Assembly (NCBI RefSeq): GCF_029945965.1
Contig: NZ_JAQSDO010000006.1
Location: forward strand, 1-64,000
Direction of reading: 5' to 3'
Source of the DNA: Thermomonas sp.
Lineage (GTDB): Bacteria; Pseudomonadota; Gammaproteobacteria; Xanthomonadales; Xanthomonadaceae
Length of the DNA: 64,000 nucleotides
Shown here: positions 10,146-18,618 of the stretch, piece by piece
Position numbering within the stretch: position 1 is the first letter of the stretch
How the letters are laid out: every line of letters begins with the position of its first letter
The notes under the pieces: generated by a model
The model's database searches: none
Seen by the model: the letters and a program-made list of their open reading frames with translations, nothing else
What the model was told of the DNA's origin: nothing
Position numbers and translations under genes: made by a program

Positions 10146-10805
10146 ATGGGCAAGTCATGTTGGCTGTGCGTGTTGCTTGTGCTGGCAATCAATGCACCCT
10201 ATGCGCGCGCGGAAGACAAGATCCCGGTCGTGAATGAAGATGCGATCGGCAAGACGTGGACACTCCCGCCAGGCAGCAAGCTGACAGGTCTGGGATACCC
10301 GCCGGAGTACCGGGATCACCAGGAGGAAGTCTGTCTTGCCGTTGGATACCTGATCAACCCAGACGGACATACCTCGGACCTCGCCTTGCTCAAGTCCTGG
10401 AGTTCCGGGGAACCCAAGCGCGACCGCGCCCGATACTGGGGCGCGTTCGCCGGCGTGGTATCGGCCGAGCTTTCGCAATGGCGCTTTGTGCCCAAGTCGG
10501 AAGTGGGTGTGCCTAACGCGGTGTATACGGTGGCAACCTTCGTGTTTGCATCACCCAGCGTGCTTGAATCCAGCATGCGGTGTGCAATTCCCAATCTCAG
10601 CCAGCAGATCCTCGGGCTCATGCAGGACACCCGGCGACGCCGTCGCATGACATCGACTGGCGTGTTCACCCGGCTTGACCTCGACCGGATGGTGGTACCG
10701 CGTTACCAAAACTATCGCGGCATCGGCGCGAGCCAGATGAACGGGCCACCACAACGACCGCCACCGCCACCACGACCGGAAGGGACGAAGGAGGGGTCGG
10801 ATTAG
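10146..10805 (+). CDS. secreted TonB-C-terminus-like protein (paralogue 2)
   Basis: 219 residues. An AGAGGT motif lies 5 bases before ATG 10146, which is preferred over an upstream ATG at 10131. Signal peptide MGKSCWLCVLLVLAINAPYARA, then the TonB-C-like core (YPPEYRDHQEEVCLA, YLINPDGHTSD, LSQWRFVP, VYTVATFVF). The tail is Pro-rich and ends in a charged stretch. It is highly similar to paralogue 3 over its whole length, including the signal peptide and about 30 bases of upstream DNA, so the two arose by recent tandem duplication. No catalytic motif is seen. Confidence 0.65.
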   Translation: MGKSCWLCVLLVLAINAPYARAEDKIPVVNEDAIGKTWTLPPGSKLTGLGYPPEYRDHQEEVCLAVGYLINPDGHTSDLALLKSWSSGEPKRDRARYWGAFAGVVSAELSQWRFVPKSEVGVPNAVYTVATFVFASPSVLESSMRCAIPNLSQQILGLMQDTRRRRRMTSTGVFTRLDLDRMVVPRYQNYRGIGASQMNGPPQRPPPPPRPEGTKEGSD

Positions 10806-10880
10806 TGGAACCCAGGTGTTTGACCTTGCCATGGGTCAGTGTTAAATCAGAGTCGTGAATTCAATTTGCAGAGGTGCTGA

Positions 10881-11507
10881 ATGAGCAAGTCATGTTGGTT
10901 GTGCGTGTTGCTGGTGCTTGCAATCAATGCGCCTAATGCACGGGCGGCGGAGGACAAGATCCCGGTCGTGAATGAAGATGCACTCAATAAGACATGGATA
11001 TTTCCGCCAGAAATCAAGCTTAAAGGCTTGGCATACCCGCCTGAGTACCGGGATCACCAAGAGGAAGTCTGTCTTGCCATTGGCTATGTGATCAACCCGG
11101 ACGGACATGCATCGGATCTCTCCTTGCTCAAATCCTGGAGTTCAGGGGAACCCAAGCGAGACAAGGATAAATACTGGGCCGCGTTCGCCGACGCGACGTC
11201 AGCCGAACTTTCGCAATGGAAGTTCGTGCCCGCGCCTGAAGCGAAATCGCCAGGCGCGGTGTACACCGTGTCGACGTTCGTATTCGCCTCACCCAGCGTG
11301 CTTGAATCCAGCAAACGGTGTGCAATCCCGAGCCTTACCCAGCACATCCGCGATCTGCTGCGGAACAACCGCACACACCGTCGCATGGCTTCGAATGGCG
11401 TGTTCAACCGGCTTGACCTCGATCCCACGCTGGAAGCTCGCTTCTACAATGCCAACGGCGCCGGCACGAGCACGAAGGAGGCGCCGCCACCTCCCGGCGT
11501 AAAATGA
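10881..11507 (+). CDS. secreted TonB-C-terminus-like protein (paralogue 3)
   Basis: 208 residues. Signal peptide MSKSCWLCVLLVLAINAPNARA is nearly identical to paralogue 2, followed by the same core (YPPEYRDHQEEVCLAIGY, VINPDGHASD, LSQWKFVP, VYTVSTFVF) and a short Pro-rich C-terminus. The sequence before the ATG (GAATTC..TTTGCAGAGGTGCTGA) is conserved with that of paralogue 2, so both probably have equivalent expression signals. No terminator is visible between the paralogues. The function is unknown. Confidence 0.65.
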   Translation: MSKSCWLCVLLVLAINAPNARAAEDKIPVVNEDALNKTWIFPPEIKLKGLAYPPEYRDHQEEVCLAIGYVINPDGHASDLSLLKSWSSGEPKRDKDKYWAAFADATSAELSQWKFVPAPEAKSPGAVYTVSTFVFASPSVLESSKRCAIPSLTQHIRDLLRNNRTHRRMASNGVFNRLDLDPTLEARFYNANGAGTSTKEAPPPPGVK

Positions 11508-11537
11508 CGAGCGGGTGGGTCAGGCCAGCCAGCGGGC

Positions 11538-11543
11538 TATAAT
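11538..11543 (+). promoter_or_regulatory. candidate -10 element for the aldolase gene
   Basis: A perfect TATAAT lies 33 bases before the fba start. The matching -35 region (around 11515-11520, GTGGGT) is weak. AGGAAG just before the ATG provides the ribosome binding site. Confidence 0.5.
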
Positions 11544-11576
11544 CACGGGTTATCACTACAAGCCTGCAGGAAGCCC

Positions 11577-12581
11577 ATGAGCATCGAACAACTCGCCGAA
11601 ACCGCCCGTGCCATGGTTGCCCCGGGCAAGGGCATCATCGCCGTCGATGAATCTTCTGGCACCTGTGCCAAGCGTTTCGCCGGTGTTGGCATCGAAAACA
11701 CGGAAGAGAACCGCCGCGCCTATCGCGAAATGCTGCTGACCGCGCCAGGCGCCAACCAGTACCTGTCCGGCGCGATCCTGTTCGACGAGACGATTCGCCA
11801 GTCGACCAAGGCTGGCGTGCCGTTCACCAAGTACATGATGGACAACGGCATGATCCCCGGGATCAAGGTCGACATGGGTACCCATCCGCTCGCCGGCTTC
11901 GAGGGTGAGGTCATCACCGAAGGCCTGGATGGCCTGCGCGCGCGCCTGGCCGAGTACTACAAGCTGGGTGCGCGCTTTGCCAAGTGGCGTGCGGTAATCA
12001 CCATCGGCGAAGACATCCCGTCCGGCACCTGCATCGAGGCCAACAGCCATGCGTTGGCACGTTATGCCGCGCTGTGCCAGGAGCAGGGCCTGGTGCCGAT
12101 GGTCGAGCCCGAAGTGCTGATGGACGGCGACCATGACATCGAGACCTGCTACGAAGTCACCGAGGTCGTGCTGCGTTCGCTGTTTGACGCGCTGTACAAC
12201 CAGAGCGTGATGCTGGAAGGCACGATTCTGAAAGCCTCGATGGTCGTGCCGGGCAAGGGTTGCGACGAGCAGGCCAGCATCGAGGAAGTGGCCGAGTCCA
12301 CCCTGATGTGCCTGAAGTCGACGGTGCCGGCGATCCTGCCGGGCATCGTGTTCCTGTCCGGTGGCCAGAGTGATGAAGCCGCGACCGCGCACCTGGACGC
12401 GATGAACCGGATGGGCCCGAACCCGTGGCCGCTGAGCTTCAGCTATGGCCGCGCGATGCAGCAGGCTGCAATGGCGTTGTGGGCGAAGGACATGACCGGC
12501 AACTACGCCAAGGCCCAGCAGACCGTGTTCGAGCGCGCCAAGGCAAATGGTCTGGCTGCTTTGGGTCAGTGGGGCGAGTAA
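11577..12581 (+). CDS. fba: class I fructose-bisphosphate aldolase
   Basis: Schiff-base aldolase that cleaves fructose 1,6-bisphosphate to dihydroxyacetone phosphate and glyceraldehyde 3-phosphate. 334 residues. GKGIIAVDESSGTCAKRF, AILFDETIRQ, KWRAVI and GTILKASMV (with the Schiff-base lysine) are the class I signatures; no class II zinc motif is present. It closes the glycolytic cluster gap, pgk, pyk, fba. A good -10 hexamer lies upstream and a terminator-like hairpin downstream, so it is probably monocistronic. Confidence 0.96.
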   Translation: MSIEQLAETARAMVAPGKGIIAVDESSGTCAKRFAGVGIENTEENRRAYREMLLTAPGANQYLSGAILFDETIRQSTKAGVPFTKYMMDNGMIPGIKVDMGTHPLAGFEGEVITEGLDGLRARLAEYYKLGARFAKWRAVITIGEDIPSGTCIEANSHALARYAALCQEQGLVPMVEPEVLMDGDHDIETCYEVTEVVLRSLFDALYNQSVMLEGTILKASMVVPGKGCDEQASIEEVAESTLMCLKSTVPAILPGIVFLSGGQSDEAATAHLDAMNRMGPNPWPLSFSYGRAMQQAAMALWAKDMTGNYAKAQQTVFERAKANGLAALGQWGE

Positions 12582-12638
12582 GGTGCTACTACGCGCCGTC
12601 CGTGCGTCCCGCTGACGGCGGTTCGCTACGCGCTCCAA

Positions 12639-12673
12639 CAACACGCTGGCCTAGTGCCGGCGTATTGTTTTTT
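12639..12673 (+). terminator. rho-independent terminator after fba
   Basis: Imperfect 12-bp stem (CAACACGCTGGC at 12639-12650 against GCCGGCGTATTG at 12656-12667; one mismatch and one G-T pair) with a 5-base loop, followed by six T (12668-12673). Confidence 0.8.
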
Positions 12674-12738
12674 GCGGGTTTGATGATTGACTAGACATGG
12701 CGGGGGTATGCTCGGCATGGATCACGGGGGACTGGCAC

Positions 12739-13206
12739 GTGTCGAATGACCAATCGTTGCAGGCGCAACTCAAGGATGCCGTCGCGCGTGGCGACAAGGA
12801 CGCGATCAAGGCGTTGATGCGCCAAGGCGGCATTGGTGGATTGTTGCAGACCTTGCGTGCAGTGCAGGCCACGGCCGTCCAGCAATCCATGCAGGCATCC
12901 ACGCAGTCGGCGGTGCAGGTGCCTGCTGTGGTCAAGAACGCATTGCAGCAAGGCAACTTGATCGAAGCGGTCAAACGCCTGCGCGAGGCCAACCCGGGGA
13001 TCTCGCTGAAGGCTGCCAAGGATCATGTCGACGCGTTGGGTGCCAGGATGCCAGTGAAGCAGATACAAAGAGCTGCTTCGACCTTCGCCAGCACTCGCGA
13101 ACGAACGCCAACCGTAGTGATGGGCGACAAGCCCGGCGGGTTACGCTGGCTGTTCGTGTTGATCGCGTTCGTGGGATTGGCCGGGTGGTGGTGGTCGACC
13201 ATATGA
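12739..13206 (+). CDS. small protein with L7/L12-C-terminal-like segment and C-terminal membrane anchor
   Basis: 155 residues from a GTG that follows GGGGGA by 7 bases; the upstream ATG at 12697 has no ribosome site. The N-terminal part is helical and Gln/Ala-rich. Residues about 78-100 (GNLIEAVKRLREANPGISLKAAKDHVDAL in part) match the ribosomal protein L7/L12 C-terminal pattern: EAVK..RE, a GxSLK turn, then AKDxV. A basic linker leads to one C-terminal transmembrane helix (LRWLFVLIAFVGLAGWWW). It is probably tail-anchored with the domain in the cytoplasm. The L7/L12-like call is motif-based and the function is unknown. Confidence 0.6.
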   Translation: MSNDQSLQAQLKDAVARGDKDAIKALMRQGGIGGLLQTLRAVQATAVQQSMQASTQSAVQVPAVVKNALQQGNLIEAVKRLREANPGISLKAAKDHVDALGARMPVKQIQRAASTFASTRERTPTVVMGDKPGGLRWLFVLIAFVGLAGWWWSTI

Positions 13207-13341
13207 TCGCGGCACTGCCGGCGGCAACGCTCGAAGGTGCATTTGGTTGACCGTGAAGTCGGTCGCAGGGTGCAAGCGGATGGCACAGGGCCTGTCACCC
13301 CGCAACGGCTAGAATCAACGATCCTTCGTACGAGTCGCGCC

Positions 13342-14439
13342 ATGCTGCCAAGCATCCGCAATCTTTTCCTTGCCTGCATGTCGTTGGCGATCCTCACTGG
13401 CTGTGGCAATGACAAGGGCGCCGCGGGTCCCGGGGCACGTGGCATGGATCGACCTGTTCCGGTGACCACGCAGGTGGTGCAGCCACGCGAGTTCAGCGAT
13501 ACCTTGCGCGCACTTGGCACCGTGCATGCGCGCGAAGCGGTGACCATCACCGCCAAGGTCAGCGAGACCGTGCAGCAGGTGCATTTCGACAGTGGCGACA
13601 CGGTGGTACGTGGTGCGCCGCTGGTGAGCTTGTCCGGCCAGCAGCAACAGGCTGCAATGTCCGAAGCGCAGGCCGCCGCCAGCGAGGCCACGCGCCTGTA
13701 TCAGCGCCAGTCCGACCTGGCCGCACAGCAGTTGATTGCGCGTGCATCGCTGGATGCGCAGGCGGCTACCCGCGACGCCGCCAACGCCCGTGTTGCGCAG
13801 ATCCGCGCGCAACTTGCTGATCGCGTGATCCGCGCGCCGTTCGCCGGCGTGCTCGGAATTCGCAAGGTCAGTCCAGGCGCGCTGGTCACGCCAGGTACGG
13901 CGATTGCCACGCTCGACGACATCGCCCGCGTCTACGTCGACTTCCCGCTGCCGGAAAGTGATCTGGCATTGGCGGGTGTTGGACAGCGGGTCAGCGGCAG
14001 CAGCTCCAGTTGGCCCGGCCGCAGTTTTGATGGCACCGTTTCAGCAATAGATCCGCGCATCGATGCCGCAAGCCGCGCGCTCACCGTGCGCGCCGATTTC
14101 CCGAATCCGGACCAGGCCCTGCGCCCGGGCATGCTAGTCGAGGTCAGCCTGCATCGCGCGGCGCGGCAAGCGCTGTTGCTGCCGGAGATCGCAGTGGTGC
14201 AAGTCGGTGACAAGACCTTCGTCTGGCTTGTCGGTGCCGATGGCAAGGTTGCCCAGGCCGATGTGAAGATCGGCGTGCGCCGCGATGGCATGGCCGAAGT
14301 CGTCTCCGGCCTGACGGCTGGTGATCGCATCGTGGTGGAAGGCACCGGCAAGCTGCGCGCAGGCAATGACGTGCAGGACGCCGCCAACGAAAAGGCAGCC
14401 CCCACCCCAGCCCTCCCCCGCAAGCAGGGGAGGGAGTAA
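13342..14439 (+). CDS. RND efflux periplasmic adaptor (membrane fusion lipoprotein)
   Basis: Links an RND pump to an outer-membrane channel. 365 residues from ATG 13342, which begins a lipoprotein signal (LFLACMSLAILTGC, lipobox LTGC). Then come a barrel-sandwich/lipoyl half (VHAREAVTITAKVSETV, VHFDSGDTVVRGAPLV), a short coiled coil (AMSEAQAAASEATRLYQRQ), the second lipoyl half (DRVIRAPFAGVLGIRKVSPG) and the beta-barrel and membrane-proximal domains. The last dozen residues (PTPALPRKQGRE) are encoded by a GC-rich inverted repeat. The permease follows 6 bases later, so they form an operon. The exported substrate cannot be predicted. Confidence 0.92.
   Translation: MLPSIRNLFLACMSLAILTGCGNDKGAAGPGARGMDRPVPVTTQVVQPREFSDTLRALGTVHAREAVTITAKVSETVQQVHFDSGDTVVRGAPLVSLSGQQQQAAMSEAQAAASEATRLYQRQSDLAAQQLIARASLDAQAATRDAANARVAQIRAQLADRVIRAPFAGVLGIRKVSPGALVTPGTAIATLDDIARVYVDFPLPESDLALAGVGQRVSGSSSSWPGRSFDGTVSAIDPRIDAASRALTVRADFPNPDQALRPGMLVEVSLHRAARQALLLPEIAVVQVGDKTFVWLVGADGKVAQADVKIGVRRDGMAEVVSGLTAGDRIVVEGTGKLRAGNDVQDAANEKAAPTPALPRKQGRE
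14411..14434. repeat. short GC-rich inverted repeat within the 3' end of the adaptor gene
   Basis: CCCTCCCC (14411-14418) and GGGGAGGG (14427-14434) form an 8-bp perfect stem around CGCAAGCA. It resembles the purine/pyrimidine-strand intergenic hairpins common in this order, but here it is read as coding sequence immediately before the stop. Confidence 0.6.
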
Positions 14440-14445
14440 AAACGC

Positions 14446-17400
14446 ATGCGCCTGTCGGATATCTCGATCCAGCGGCCGGTATTCGCGACCGTCTTGAGCT
14501 TGTTGCTGGTGGTGCTGGGGGTGATGTCGTTCAGCCGCCTCACCTTGCGCGAACTGCCCGCGATCGATCCGCCAATCGTCTCGGTGCAGGTCGATTATCC
14601 GGGCGCATCGGCCAGCGTGGTCGAAAGCCGCGTCACCCAGCCACTGGAAGACGCGCTGGCCGGGATCGAGGGCATCAACACGATCGATTCGCGCAGCCAG
14701 AACGGTAGTTCTTCGATCAGCATCGAGTTCCTCGCCAGCCGCGATGTGGAAGCTGCGGCCAATGACATCCGCAACGCGGTCAGTCGCGTCGCCGACCGCA
14801 TGCCGGACGAAGCGCAGGCGCCGGAAATCAGCAAGGTCGAAAGTGATTCCGACGCGATCATCTGGTTCAACCTGCGCTCGTCCACCATGGACACGCTGCA
14901 GCTGACCGACTACGCAAACCGCTATGTCGTGGATCGGTTTTCCAGCCTCGAAGGCGTCGCCCAGGTACGCATGGGTGGTGGCCAACGCTATGCGATGCGG
15001 GTCTGGTTGAACGGCGATCAGCTGGCGGCGCGTGGACTCACCACAGGTGACGTGGAAGCGGCCTTGCGCGCCGAGAACATGGAGCTGGGCGCGGGTCGGA
15101 TCGAATCGGCCGACCGTGACTTCATTTTGCGCGTGGCGCGCGATTACACGAGTGCCGAAGCCTTTGCGCAGATGCCCATTGCAAAAGGCGCGGATGGCTA
15201 CGTGGTCAAACTGGGCGATGTGGCAAGGGTTGCACTGGACTCGGTGGAACGCCGCTCCTACTACCGCAGCAATGGCGAGCAGGCGATGGGCCTTGGCATC
15301 GTCAAGACCTCGACCGCAAACAGCCTGGATGTCGCGCGCACTGCGCAGGAAGAAGCCAAACGCATAGGCGCCACGCTTCCGCAGGGCACAGATATCTACG
15401 TGGCCTTCAACAGCACGTTGTTCATCGAAGCCGCGGTCGAGCGCGTGTACGAAACCCTGGCCGAAGCCATCGTGCTGGTGCTGCTGGTGATCTGGCTATT
15501 CCTGGGCAGCATGCGCGCCGCGTTGATCCCGGCGGTGACCGTGCCGGTATGCCTGATCGCAGCGTTCACCGCACTGTATGTATTCGGGTTCTCGATCAAC
15601 TTGCTGACCTTGCTCGCGCTGGTGCTGTCCATTGGCCTGGTGGTGGACGATGCGATCGTGGTGGTGGAGAACATCCAGCGCCGTGTCGACCTGGGTGAGC
15701 CCGCTCTCGTCGCCGCCAAGCGTGGCACCAAGCAGGTCGCCTTCGCGGTGATTGCCACGACCGCCGTGCTGATCTCGGTGTTCCTGCCGGTCGGTTTCCT
15801 GCAGGGCAATACCGGGCGCCTGTTCCGTGAGTTGTCGGTGGCATTGGCCGCGGCAGTGGCGATCTCGGCATTGGTCGCGCTCACGCTGACGCCGATGATG
15901 GCGTCCAAGCTGTTGCGCCCGCATAGCGGTCCGCATGCGGTGCACGGCAACCGGGTGAGCGAGTGGCTCAACGGCAAGTTCCAGGCAATGGCCGGACGCT
16001 ATCGCGGCGTGCTGGATCGCCACGTGCATCGAATCTGGCTGTTCGGCGCATTGATGCTGGCCGCGCTTGCTGCTTCGTTCTTCCTGTTCAAACTGCTGCC
16101 GAGCGAGCTGGCGCCAGCGGAAGACCGTGGTTCGTTCCAGTTGTCGATGGACGGGCCGGAAGGCGCCGGTTTCGATTACACCGTCCGGCAGATGCACAAG
16201 GTCGAGGCGATCCTGGCGAAGGAAGTCGGCGACGACAAACCCATCATCCGCGCCAATCCGCGCGTGCCCGGCAGCTGGGGGGGCAGCGAAGAAATGCACA
16301 CCGGTCGCGCCAGCATCTTCCTGCAGCCATGGAACAAACGCTCGCAATCGACTGCGGAAGTGGCCGACGAATTGCAGAAGGCGTTTGCCGGCCTGACCAG
16401 CGTGCGTGTGCGTACCCAGGTTGGCGGCGGCCTGGTGCGCACGCGCGGACAACCGTTCCAGTTGGTGCTGGGTGGCCCAGACTACGCCGAGCTGGCGAAG
16501 TGGCGCGACATCATGTTGTCCAAAATCGAGGACAACCCGGGCCTGGTCGGTGCCGATTCGGACTACAAGGAAACCCGTCCGCAGATGCGGGTGAAGATCG
16601 ACCGCGCGCGCGCATCGGACCTTGGCGTGTCGGTCGGCGATGTTGGCCGTGCACTGGAAACCATGATGGGCGGGCGCCGCGCCACCACTTTCGTCGACAA
16701 TGGTGAGGAGTACGACGTGGTGCTGCAGGCCGCGCGCAATGCACGTTCCTCCCCCGCCGATCTTGGTGCGATCCAGGTGCGTGGCGGCCATGGCGAACTG
16801 GTACCGTTGTCGAACCTGGTGACCTTGAAGGAAATCGCGGAACCCGGCTCGTTCAATCGCTTCAACCGGCTGCGCTCGATCACGATCTCCGCTGGCCTCG
16901 CGCCTGGCTATCGCTTGGGCGATGCGGTGACTTGGGCACAGCATGAAGTGGATACCTCATTGCCGGATTACGCGCAGGTCAGCTGGAAGGGCGAGTCGCG
17001 CGAATTGCAGCAATCCGGTGGCGAGGTGCTGCTGACCTTCGCGCTGGCGCTGCTGATCGTGTACCTGGTGCTGGCGGCGCAGTTCGAGAGTTTCCTGCAT
17101 CCGCTGGTGATCATGCTGACCGTGCCACTGGGCGTGCTGGGCGCGTTGATTGGCCTGTGGATCAGCGGCGGCACGCTCAATCTTTTTTCACAGATCGGCA
17201 TCGTGATGCTAGTCGGGCTGGCGGCGAAGAACGGCATCCTGATCGTGGAGTTCGCCAACCAGCTGCGCGACGAGGGTCGTAACGTCCACCAGGCCATCGT
17301 CGAATCCTGCGCGATCCGCCTGCGTCCGATCCTGATGACCTCGATCGCCACCGTGATGGGTGCGGTACCGCTGGTCGTCGCGGGAGGGCCGGGCTCGGCC

Positions 17401-17580
17401 AGTCGCGCCACGATTGGTATTGTGGTGATCTTTGGGGTGATGGTCTCGACCTTGCTGTCGCTGTTCGTGGTGCCGGCGTTCTATTCGTTGCTGGCGCCGT
17501 TCACGCATTCGCCCGAAGCATTCAAGCACGAACTCGAAACATTGGAAGCAAGCACCCCGGAGGTGTCCGCACATGACTGA
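14446..17580 (+). CDS. RND multidrug efflux permease (HAE1 family)
   Basis: Proton-driven inner-membrane pump of the AcrB type, 1044 residues (normal length). It starts MRLSDISIQRPVFATVLSLLLVVLG (TM1) and has a large periplasmic loop, a central set of membrane helices (about 330-540) with GLVVDDAIVVVENIQR carrying the paired Asp of the proton relay, a second periplasmic loop, and a C-terminal helix set (about 855-1030). The adaptor precedes it; no outer-membrane factor gene is in the window, so it presumably uses a TolC encoded elsewhere. It overlaps the following methyltransferase gene by 8 bases. Confidence 0.96.
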   Translation: MRLSDISIQRPVFATVLSLLLVVLGVMSFSRLTLRELPAIDPPIVSVQVDYPGASASVVESRVTQPLEDALAGIEGINTIDSRSQNGSSSISIEFLASRDVEAAANDIRNAVSRVADRMPDEAQAPEISKVESDSDAIIWFNLRSSTMDTLQLTDYANRYVVDRFSSLEGVAQVRMGGGQRYAMRVWLNGDQLAARGLTTGDVEAALRAENMELGAGRIESADRDFILRVARDYTSAEAFAQMPIAKGADGYVVKLGDVARVALDSVERRSYYRSNGEQAMGLGIVKTSTANSLDVARTAQEEAKRIGATLPQGTDIYVAFNSTLFIEAAVERVYETLAEAIVLVLLVIWLFLGSMRAALIPAVTVPVCLIAAFTALYVFGFSINLLTLLALVLSIGLVVDDAIVVVENIQRRVDLGEPALVAAKRGTKQVAFAVIATTAVLISVFLPVGFLQGNTGRLFRELSVALAAAVAISALVALTLTPMMASKLLRPHSGPHAVHGNRVSEWLNGKFQAMAGRYRGVLDRHVHRIWLFGALMLAALAASFFLFKLLPSELAPAEDRGSFQLSMDGPEGAGFDYTVRQMHKVEAILAKEVGDDKPIIRANPRVPGSWGGSEEMHTGRASIFLQPWNKRSQSTAEVADELQKAFAGLTSVRVRTQVGGGLVRTRGQPFQLVLGGPDYAELAKWRDIMLSKIEDNPGLVGADSDYKETRPQMRVKIDRARASDLGVSVGDVGRALETMMGGRRATTFVDNGEEYDVVLQAARNARSSPADLGAIQVRGGHGELVPLSNLVTLKEIAEPGSFNRFNRLRSITISAGLAPGYRLGDAVTWAQHEVDTSLPDYAQVSWKGESRELQQSGGEVLLTFALALLIVYLVLAAQFESFLHPLVIMLTVPLGVLGALIGLWISGGTLNLFSQIGIVMLVGLAAKNGILIVEFANQLRDEGRNVHQAIVESCAIRLRPILMTSIATVMGAVPLVVAGGPGSASRATIGIVVIFGVMVSTLLSLFVVPAFYSLLAPFTHSPEAFKHELETLEASTPEVSAHD

Positions 17581-18445
17581 GCGTGAATCGCCATGGAAAA
17601 CCCGCGCACAGCGTGACGCGCGACCTGCACGCCAGGAACCCGCACCACGTGTCTACCGTGAACGCCCGCCAGTGGTTGAACCTGCAGCAGCGGATGCGCC
17701 GCAAGACGAACGTCGCAATCCTGAACTGCGCATCCATGGCATGAATGCACTCACCGCCGTGTTTGCCAAGCGGCCACAGGCCATCCGCAAGCTCTATCTG
17801 CTCGAAGCGCGCATCCCGCAGTTGCAGCCCTTGCTCAAGTGGTGCGTGGCCAATCGCGTCGGCTATCGCGTGGTCGAAGACGGTGACTTGCAGAAACTCG
17901 CCGCCAGTGCCCATCACGAAGGCGTGGTTGCCGATGTGCTGCGCGCGGAGCCGCAACCGCTTACCACGTGGCTACGTGAACTGCCCGAAGGTCCGCAATG
18001 CGCGCTGTGGCTGGATGGCGTGGGCAATCCGCACAACCTTGGCGCGATCCTGCGTAGCGCCGCGCACTTCGGCGTAGCGGCCGTGCTGCTGCCGAAGCAT
18101 TCGATGCTGGCGCTATCCGGCGCGGCTGCGCGCGTGGCCGAAGGTGCCGCGGAAGCAGTGCCGTTCGTACGATTGGGGCGCGACGACAATGCGCTTGCGC
18201 AACTGCATGGAGCCGGCTTCCAGCTGGCTGCGACCGTGGTAAGCGGTGGCAGCGATCTGTTCAAGGCGAAGCTGCCGCAGCGCCTGGTCTATGTGCTTGG
18301 CGCCGAAGGCGAAGGCATGTCGGGCGAACTCACCACGACATGCGACCTCAAGCTGTCGATTCCTGGCAGCGGAGCGGTTGAAAGCCTGAATGTGTCTGCT
18401 GCGTGTGCCGTATTGCTGGCGCAGTGGGTGAGCAGCCGCGCGTAG
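17573..18445 (+). CDS. TrmH/SpoU-family RNA 2'-O-methyltransferase
   Basis: SAM-dependent ribose methylation of rRNA or tRNA; the target nucleoside cannot be deduced. 290 residues. A basic, disordered N-terminus (about 50 residues) precedes an L30e-like substrate-binding domain (IHGMNALTAVFAKRP to VVADVLRAE). The SPOUT knot domain then shows LWLDGVGNPHNLGAILRSA, LGAEGEGMS and IPGSGAVESLNVSAA, the three SpoU motifs with the conserved Asn-Arg and the Ser-Asn. The ATG overlaps the permease stop and is served by GGAGGTG, so translation is coupled. Confidence 0.93.
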   Translation: MTERESPWKTRAQRDARPARQEPAPRVYRERPPVVEPAAADAPQDERRNPELRIHGMNALTAVFAKRPQAIRKLYLLEARIPQLQPLLKWCVANRVGYRVVEDGDLQKLAASAHHEGVVADVLRAEPQPLTTWLRELPEGPQCALWLDGVGNPHNLGAILRSAAHFGVAAVLLPKHSMLALSGAAARVAEGAAEAVPFVRLGRDDNALAQLHGAGFQLAATVVSGGSDLFKAKLPQRLVYVLGAEGEGMSGELTTTCDLKLSIPGSGAVESLNVSAACAVLLAQWVSSRA

Positions 18446-18497
18446 GGCGAGCCTTGGATCTGCGCGGTGCTGCTGGCGCAGCGTGTGAGCGGTCCAT

Positions 18498-18566
18498 GTA
18501 GAGCGGGCCTTGGCCCGCTAGCCGACGCAACTTCGAATCGAAGCAGCGGGTCAAGACCCGCTCTAC
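18498..18566. repeat. GTAG-type REP pair (inverted doublet)
   Basis: A 22-base element starting GTAG (18498-18519; stem AGCGGGCC/GGCCCGCT) is followed after 25 bases by its near-reverse complement ending CTAC (18545-18566). Each arm is itself a hairpin, and the pair makes a larger one. This matches the GTAG-headed REP/SMAG doublets of Stenotrophomonas and relatives. It lies between the convergent methyltransferase and M28 peptidase genes. Confidence 0.8.
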
Positions 18567-18618
18567 GCGGCTCTCAGGAATCATAGGGTGGGTCCAGGCC
18601 CGCCCTGAGGTGTGTCTG

